From NCBI GenBank assembly GCA_018715065.1, contig DVMJ01000022.1, positions 1 to 44,637 of the forward strand: DNA of 44,637 bases, read 5' to 3'. Source of the stretch: Fimiplasma intestinipullorum (GTDB taxonomy: Bacteria; Bacillota_I; Bacilli_A; Erysipelotrichales; Coprobacillaceae). Positions 42,040-44,637 of the stretch are shown piece by piece. The position numbers were made by a program, and so were the translations under genes. How positions within the stretch are numbered: the stretch's first letter is position 1; every line of letters begins with the position of its first letter. The notes beneath the pieces were generated by a model. It was not told the origin of the DNA. It ran no database searches and saw nothing but the letters and a program-made list of their open reading frames with translations.

Positions 42040-42278
42040 TCAGCAGCTCAAAATTGGGCAGGAAATAATCTTGATGGCACCTACTGGAAGCAGGGCATTA
42101 AAGTGTTCGTTTAACATCTGATCATTCAAATTTCTGACTTCGTCATCAGTCGATCCTGCTTCATTAATCTGCTTGATGATCTTATTGACCGTGCTACGTG
42201 TATATCCGGTCTTCTCTGCAACACCTCTATTGCTCACCCCTTTACTTTTCATTCGGCTATCTCTCTTATCTTCTGCAT
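42040..42278 (-). pseudogene. Second IstA N-terminal fragment, inverted and frameshifted
   Basis: On the minus strand an ATG at 42278 after GAGGTG reads MQKIREIAE, then stops. In the next frame, sharing one base, MKSKGVSNRGVAEKTGYTRS TVNKIIKQ gives the helix-turn-helix of an IS21-type IstA, followed by DDEVRNLNDQMLNEHF. Homology fades at about 42100 and the frame ends at 42040. A one-base deletion explains the break. It is probably the start of another, or the same, IS21-type transposase in opposite orientation. Confidence 0.6.
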
Positions 42279-42319
42279 ATCAAAGCACCTCTTTTTAGGG
42301 CAACAGCTAAACGAGAAAA

Positions 42320-42556
42320 GTGCTGTCGCTTACTCACATTTTACCTAAAAGATGGCAGCACAATAAAGAGCGATATAGGTGGCTTAAAGCAGCCGCCGTT
42401 TCAACAAAAGCAGAAAAATGGTTATCTACACATGAACAGTTAAAACTGTTATTAGAAAACACCTATGACTGTATAGACTGCGTCATCTTTTCAATTTTAT
42501 ACTGGTATGAGAAAAGGAGAACTCTTTGCTTTCAAAAAGACATAGATTTAAATTAA
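42320..42556 (+). other. Unidentified reading frame in IS-scarred spacer
   Basis: A 78-codon plus-strand frame (LPKRWQHNKERYRWLKAAAV..., ...DCIDCVIFSILYWYEKRR...) fills the space between the IS remnants and the rpsR terminator. There is no good ribosome binding site and I recognise no family. It could be a piece of a transposon or a decayed gene. Nothing else is visible in 42280-42585. Confidence 0.25.
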
Positions 42557-42587
42557 GGTATTATCAATACCAACAAATCATATCAAA

Positions 42588-42616
42588 AAGAAAAAACCTT
42601 GACCAAGTCAAGGTTT
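42588..42616 (-). terminator. Terminator of the rpsF-ssb-rpsR operon
   Basis: On the minus strand AAACCTTGAC-TTG-GTCAAGGTTT is a 10-bp stem followed by a T-run, 11 bp after the rpsR stop. Confidence 0.92.
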
Positions 42617-42626
42617 TAAGTATTCA

Positions 42627-42857
42627 TTAGTCACCAACGTATGGTAATAAAGCCATCTGTCTAGCGCGTTTGATCGCTGTTGCTAATTCTCTCTGGTATT
42701 TTGCAGAAGTACCAGTTACACGTCTAGGGATGATCTTTCCGTTAGCGGAAATAAATCTTCTTAATAATTCAACATCTTTGTAGTCGATGTATGTGATTTT
42801 GTTTTTAGTAAAATAACATACTTTTCTTCTACCTGTTCTCTGTTTTCTGTATGCCAT
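42627..42857 (-). CDS. rpsR: Small-subunit ribosomal protein bS18
   Basis: The 76-residue basic protein contains RRKVCYFTKNKITYIDYKDVELLRRFISANGKIIPRRVTGTSAKYQRELATAIKRAR, the complete bS18 pattern. The cysteine in VCYF shows a C+ S18-like start, although the usual second zinc cysteine is absent. It pairs with S6 on the 30S platform. It follows ssb after 18 bp. Confidence 0.97.
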   Translation of the reverse strand: MAYRKQRTGRRKVCYFTKNKITYIDYKDVELLRRFISANGKIIPRRVTGTSAKYQRELATAIKRARQMALLPYVGD

Positions 42858-42875
42858 GGTTACAACATCCTTTCT

Positions 42876-43355
42876 TTAGAATTGAATATCATCATCCATG
42901 ATATCATAAGTATCCATCGAATTATCGAAGTCCTTTTGCATATCATTGTTTCTCACATCATAGAATGATGAATCATCGAACTGATTGCTGGTTTGCGGCA
43001 TCTGATCCATCATCGTATTACGCTGACTGGCCATTGCTCTTGTTTCAAGGAACTGCACACTATCGCAAATCACTTCGATCACACTTACTCTGCGCCCGTC
43101 CTGGTTCTGATAGCTTCTGGACTGTAAACGTCCATCCACTCCAACCAATGAGCCTTTTGAACAATATTTTGCCGTATTTTCAGCGGCTTTATTCCATACA
43201 ACACATGGAATAAAATCGGCCTGGCGTTCGCCATTCTGGCTCGAGAAATTACGATTCATCGCTAAAGTGAAGCTCGCTACCGGTGTCCCGTTTGCGGTTC
43301 TTCTCAGTTCTGGATCGCGGGTCATTCTGCCAACTAAAACTACTCTGTTCAACAT
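42876..43355 (-). CDS. ssb: Single-stranded DNA-binding protein
   Basis: The 159-residue protein has an N-terminal OB fold (MLNRVVLVGRMTRDPELRRTANGTPVASFTLAMNR, FIPCVVWNKAAENTAKYCSKGSLVGVDGRLQSRSYQNQDG) to about residue 108. A flexible tail follows, and an acidic C-terminal tip reading DDDIQF. The tip normally reads DDDIPF and recruits replication and repair partners; the Pro-to-Gln change is noted separately. It lies between rpsF and rpsR, as in most Firmicutes. Confidence 0.96.
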   Translation of the reverse strand: MLNRVVLVGRMTRDPELRRTANGTPVASFTLAMNRNFSSQNGERQADFIPCVVWNKAAENTAKYCSKGSLVGVDGRLQSRSYQNQDGRRVSVIEVICDSVQFLETRAMASQRNTMMDQMPQTSNQFDDSSFYDVRNNDMQKDFDNSMDTYDIMDDDIQF

Positions 43356-43374
43356 GTTACCATCCTCCTTGATC

Positions 43375-43656
43375 TTAGCGGCGGATAGTCATCTGACGTA
43401 ATACATTAGCGTTGATTCTCGCAATACGGTCAAACTCGATGACTGCAGCAGCAGGAGCCGTTACATCTAAAATCGTGTAATAACCTTTTTTGAAATCCTG
43501 AATTTCATAAGCGAATTCGCGTAAACCCCATTCGTTCACGTTGTCCACTGTTCCACCACCGTTAGTGATTACACCTTTTAAAGTTTCTAACAGTTTCGCA
43601 CGTGCGTCATCTTCTACATTAGGTTTTACGATAAACATGATTTCATATTTGTTCAT
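43375..43656 (-). CDS. rpsF: Small-subunit ribosomal protein bS6
   Basis: The 93-residue protein reads MNKYEIMFIVKPNVEDD..., VDNVNEWGLREFAYEIQDFKKGYYTILDVTAPAAAVIEFDRIARINANVLRQMTIRR, the full bS6 pattern. It is the first gene of rpsF-ssb-rpsR, with AGGGAGGTG upstream and its own promoter. Confidence 0.97.
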   Translation of the reverse strand: MNKYEIMFIVKPNVEDDARAKLLETLKGVITNGGGTVDNVNEWGLREFAYEIQDFKKGYYTILDVTAPAAAVIEFDRIARINANVLRQMTIRR

Positions 43657-43727
43657 CTTCTTGCACCTCCCTATGGTCTAATGGCTTATCTTTTCGATAA
43701 GCAGGCAGTAAAAACTCTTTACATGCC
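43657..43727 (-). promoter_or_regulatory. Structured rpsF leader, possible S6:S18 autoregulatory RNA
   Basis: The roughly 70-nt leader folds into two hairpins on the minus strand: CAGGCA(T)GTAAA/TTTACTGCCTG and GCTTATC-GAAA-AGATAAGC. The ribosome binding site follows. Firmicute rpsF operons are often controlled by an S6:S18-binding leader. I could not confirm its defining bulge by eye, so the autoregulatory call is tentative. Confidence 0.4.
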
Positions 43728-43732
43728 TGGCT

Positions 43733-43761
43733 ATTATAGCATGACGTCCATCAAAAAGCAA
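43733..43761 (-). promoter_or_regulatory. Promoter of rpsF-ssb-rpsR
   Basis: On the minus strand TTGCTT (43761-43756) and TATAAT (43738-43733) with a 17-bp spacer. Confidence 0.75.
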
Positions 43762-43788
43762 TGATTTTTTCTTTATTTTTCAAATTTA

Positions 43789-44430
43789 TTAACGAACGTC
43801 CTCCGGTGTCGTGATCTTAAGATTGGCATAATCCCCTTCCACCGCATAGACATCTAGGCTGCCATACCGTTCATATAGACTGGCATCATCTGTCGCCTGG
43901 ATGCCTTCTTGCCGCGCTTGGATGTGACAAGCCAGAATCGCCTGGGTATGAAAGGCCTGCGGGGTTTGTGAAGCCATCATTTCCTCACGTGGTGGTGTGG
44001 AAATGACCTTTCCTTCGCGAACGATCTTGATGGTGTCTTTGCACGGCACCATCAGCAGGCACGCTTCATGCTGCGCCAATGTTTTTAACAGCCGATCGAT
44101 ACAATCCTGGGACAGATAGGGCCTGGCCCCATCATGGATCAATACATTCGGGTAACTCACCTTTTGTAAGCCGTGATAAACACTTTCCTGACGGGTACTG
44201 CCTCCCATTGCATAAACGATCCGCTCATCCGAAAATAACGGTTTGACTAATGGCTGTTCCGCCTCTTTGGTTACCAGGACGATCTCACGACAGTTCGGGT
44301 CATTGAGAAAAACGCTGACTGTTGTCTCTATGACCGAACGCCCTGTGGCAAGTTTTAAGAAAAGTTTATTATAACCTAGCTTCATCCTTTCCCCCATGCC
44401 TGCACAGCATATAACAACACTATATTCCAT
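43789..44430 (-). CDS. ispD: 2-C-methyl-D-erythritol 4-phosphate cytidylyltransferase
   Basis: The 213-residue enzyme of the MEP isoprenoid pathway forms CDP-methylerythritol from CTP. The CTP-binding loop is VVICCAGMGERMKLGYNK, with further family blocks VLIHDGARPYLSQDCIDRLL, VPCKDTIKIV, MASQTPQAFHT and TDDASLYERYG. It is slightly short and ends soon after LKITTPEDVR. The ATG at 44430 is used because AAGGAAGGTG precedes it. A ribitol-5-phosphate cytidylyltransferase (TarI-like) is a less likely alternative. Confidence 0.85.
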   Translation of the reverse strand: MEYSVVICCAGMGERMKLGYNKLFLKLATGRSVIETTVSVFLNDPNCREIVLVTKEAEQPLVKPLFSDERIVYAMGGSTRQESVYHGLQKVSYPNVLIHDGARPYLSQDCIDRLLKTLAQHEACLLMVPCKDTIKIVREGKVISTPPREEMMASQTPQAFHTQAILACHIQARQEGIQATDDASLYERYGSLDVYAVEGDYANLKITTPEDVR

Positions 44431-44481
44431 TCTCTCACCTTCCTTGCCTTTATTGTACACAAAACCAAAACATAAAACCAC

Positions 44482-44507
44482 AAAAAAGGTCTCGCCAAAG
44501 CGATGAC
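44482..44507 (-). terminator. Terminator of an upstream gene outside the window
   Basis: On the minus strand GTC(A)TCGC-TTTG-GCGAGAC is followed by six T residues, indicating a minus-strand gene or RNA ending here that starts beyond the right edge. Confidence 0.7.
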
Positions 44508-44574
44508 TAAACTGGTTCCAAAGTCAAGGACAAAATGATGACAGAGAATAAAAAGTTTATTGATGCCACCATTG

Positions 44575-44608
44575 ATTGAGGCAGGTCAGCTGACCTGCCT
44601 CAATTTTT
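44575..44608 (+). repeat. 30-bp perfect palindrome with T-tract
   Basis: The segment 44575-44604 is a perfect inverted repeat centred between 44589 and 44590 (half-site ATTGAGGCAGGTCAG), followed by a T-run on the plus strand. It may be an intrinsic terminator of a plus-strand unit or part of a mobile-element end; no gene is recognisable around it. Confidence 0.6.
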
Positions 44609-44637
44609 GCCATTTCCTACCTGTTTTGTTGTAGCAC

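Overview
The window looks like chromosomal DNA of a low-to-moderate GC Firmicute, most likely an Erysipelotrichia-type gut anaerobe. This rests on Gram-positive ribosome binding sites, many TTGACA/TATAAT-type promoters, an RNA polymerase delta subunit, a Firmicute ywiB-argS-rpoE block, an rpsF-ssb-rpsR / gdpP-rplI-dnaB cluster and a monomeric [FeFe] hydrogenase. TGA is used as a normal stop. The genus-level guess is inference.

Left part (1-12500, nearly all minus strand). The window opens inside the 5' end of a group II intron that sits directly against the terminator of a duplicated PTS EIIB-like gene. Then come a GNAT acetyltransferase and guaB. A tightly packed nine-gene run follows, read from 12107 down to 3248: a PotBCAD-type ABC importer, adenine deaminase, a second amidohydrolase, thyA, folA and plsC. 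A guanine-class purine riboswitch with its own terminator precedes the importer, so the importer is probably a purine or purine-related transporter rather than a polyamine transporter. The whole run links purine salvage to thymidylate/folate metabolism.

Middle part (12500-31600). Plus strand: a CLC-type (probably fluoride) transporter, a trigger factor lacking the ribosome-binding domain, a tyrosine recombinase, a DtxR-type repressor, a GNAT and a YoaK/DUF1275 membrane protein. Minus strand: an NlpC/P60 cell-wall hydrolase, tRNA-Gln(CUG), a monomeric [FeFe] hydrogenase, rpoE, argS and a ywiB-like gene. Then a class A PBP (plus), a deoxyinosine-DNA glycosylase, RNase HI, an oligosaccharide flippase, two tandem candidate small RNAs with C-rich anti-SD-like segments, a ROK kinase, thymidine kinase, dnaB and rplI.

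Right part (31600-44637). The conserved cluster rpsF-ssb-rpsR ... DUF2232-gdpP-rplI-dnaB is split by about 8 kb of accessory DNA (34490-42590). The accessory block holds a four-gene operon (substrate-binding protein, ATPase, fused permease, and a winged-helix/LicC-PntC-type cytidylyltransferase), a GNAT, a beheaded HAD phosphatase, and the wreck of an IS21-family element (istA with an in-frame stop, intact istB, right-end repeats, and a second inverted istA fragment). ispD closes the window.

The best candidates for something undescribed are: the cytidylyltransferase-ABC operon, which looks like uptake and direct CMP-activation of a phosphonate or phosphocholine-like headgroup; the riboswitch-controlled Pot-like importer; and the tandem sRNA locus with duplicated TTCA-N7-TTCA promoters. 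All functional assignments come from reading the sequence without database searches.
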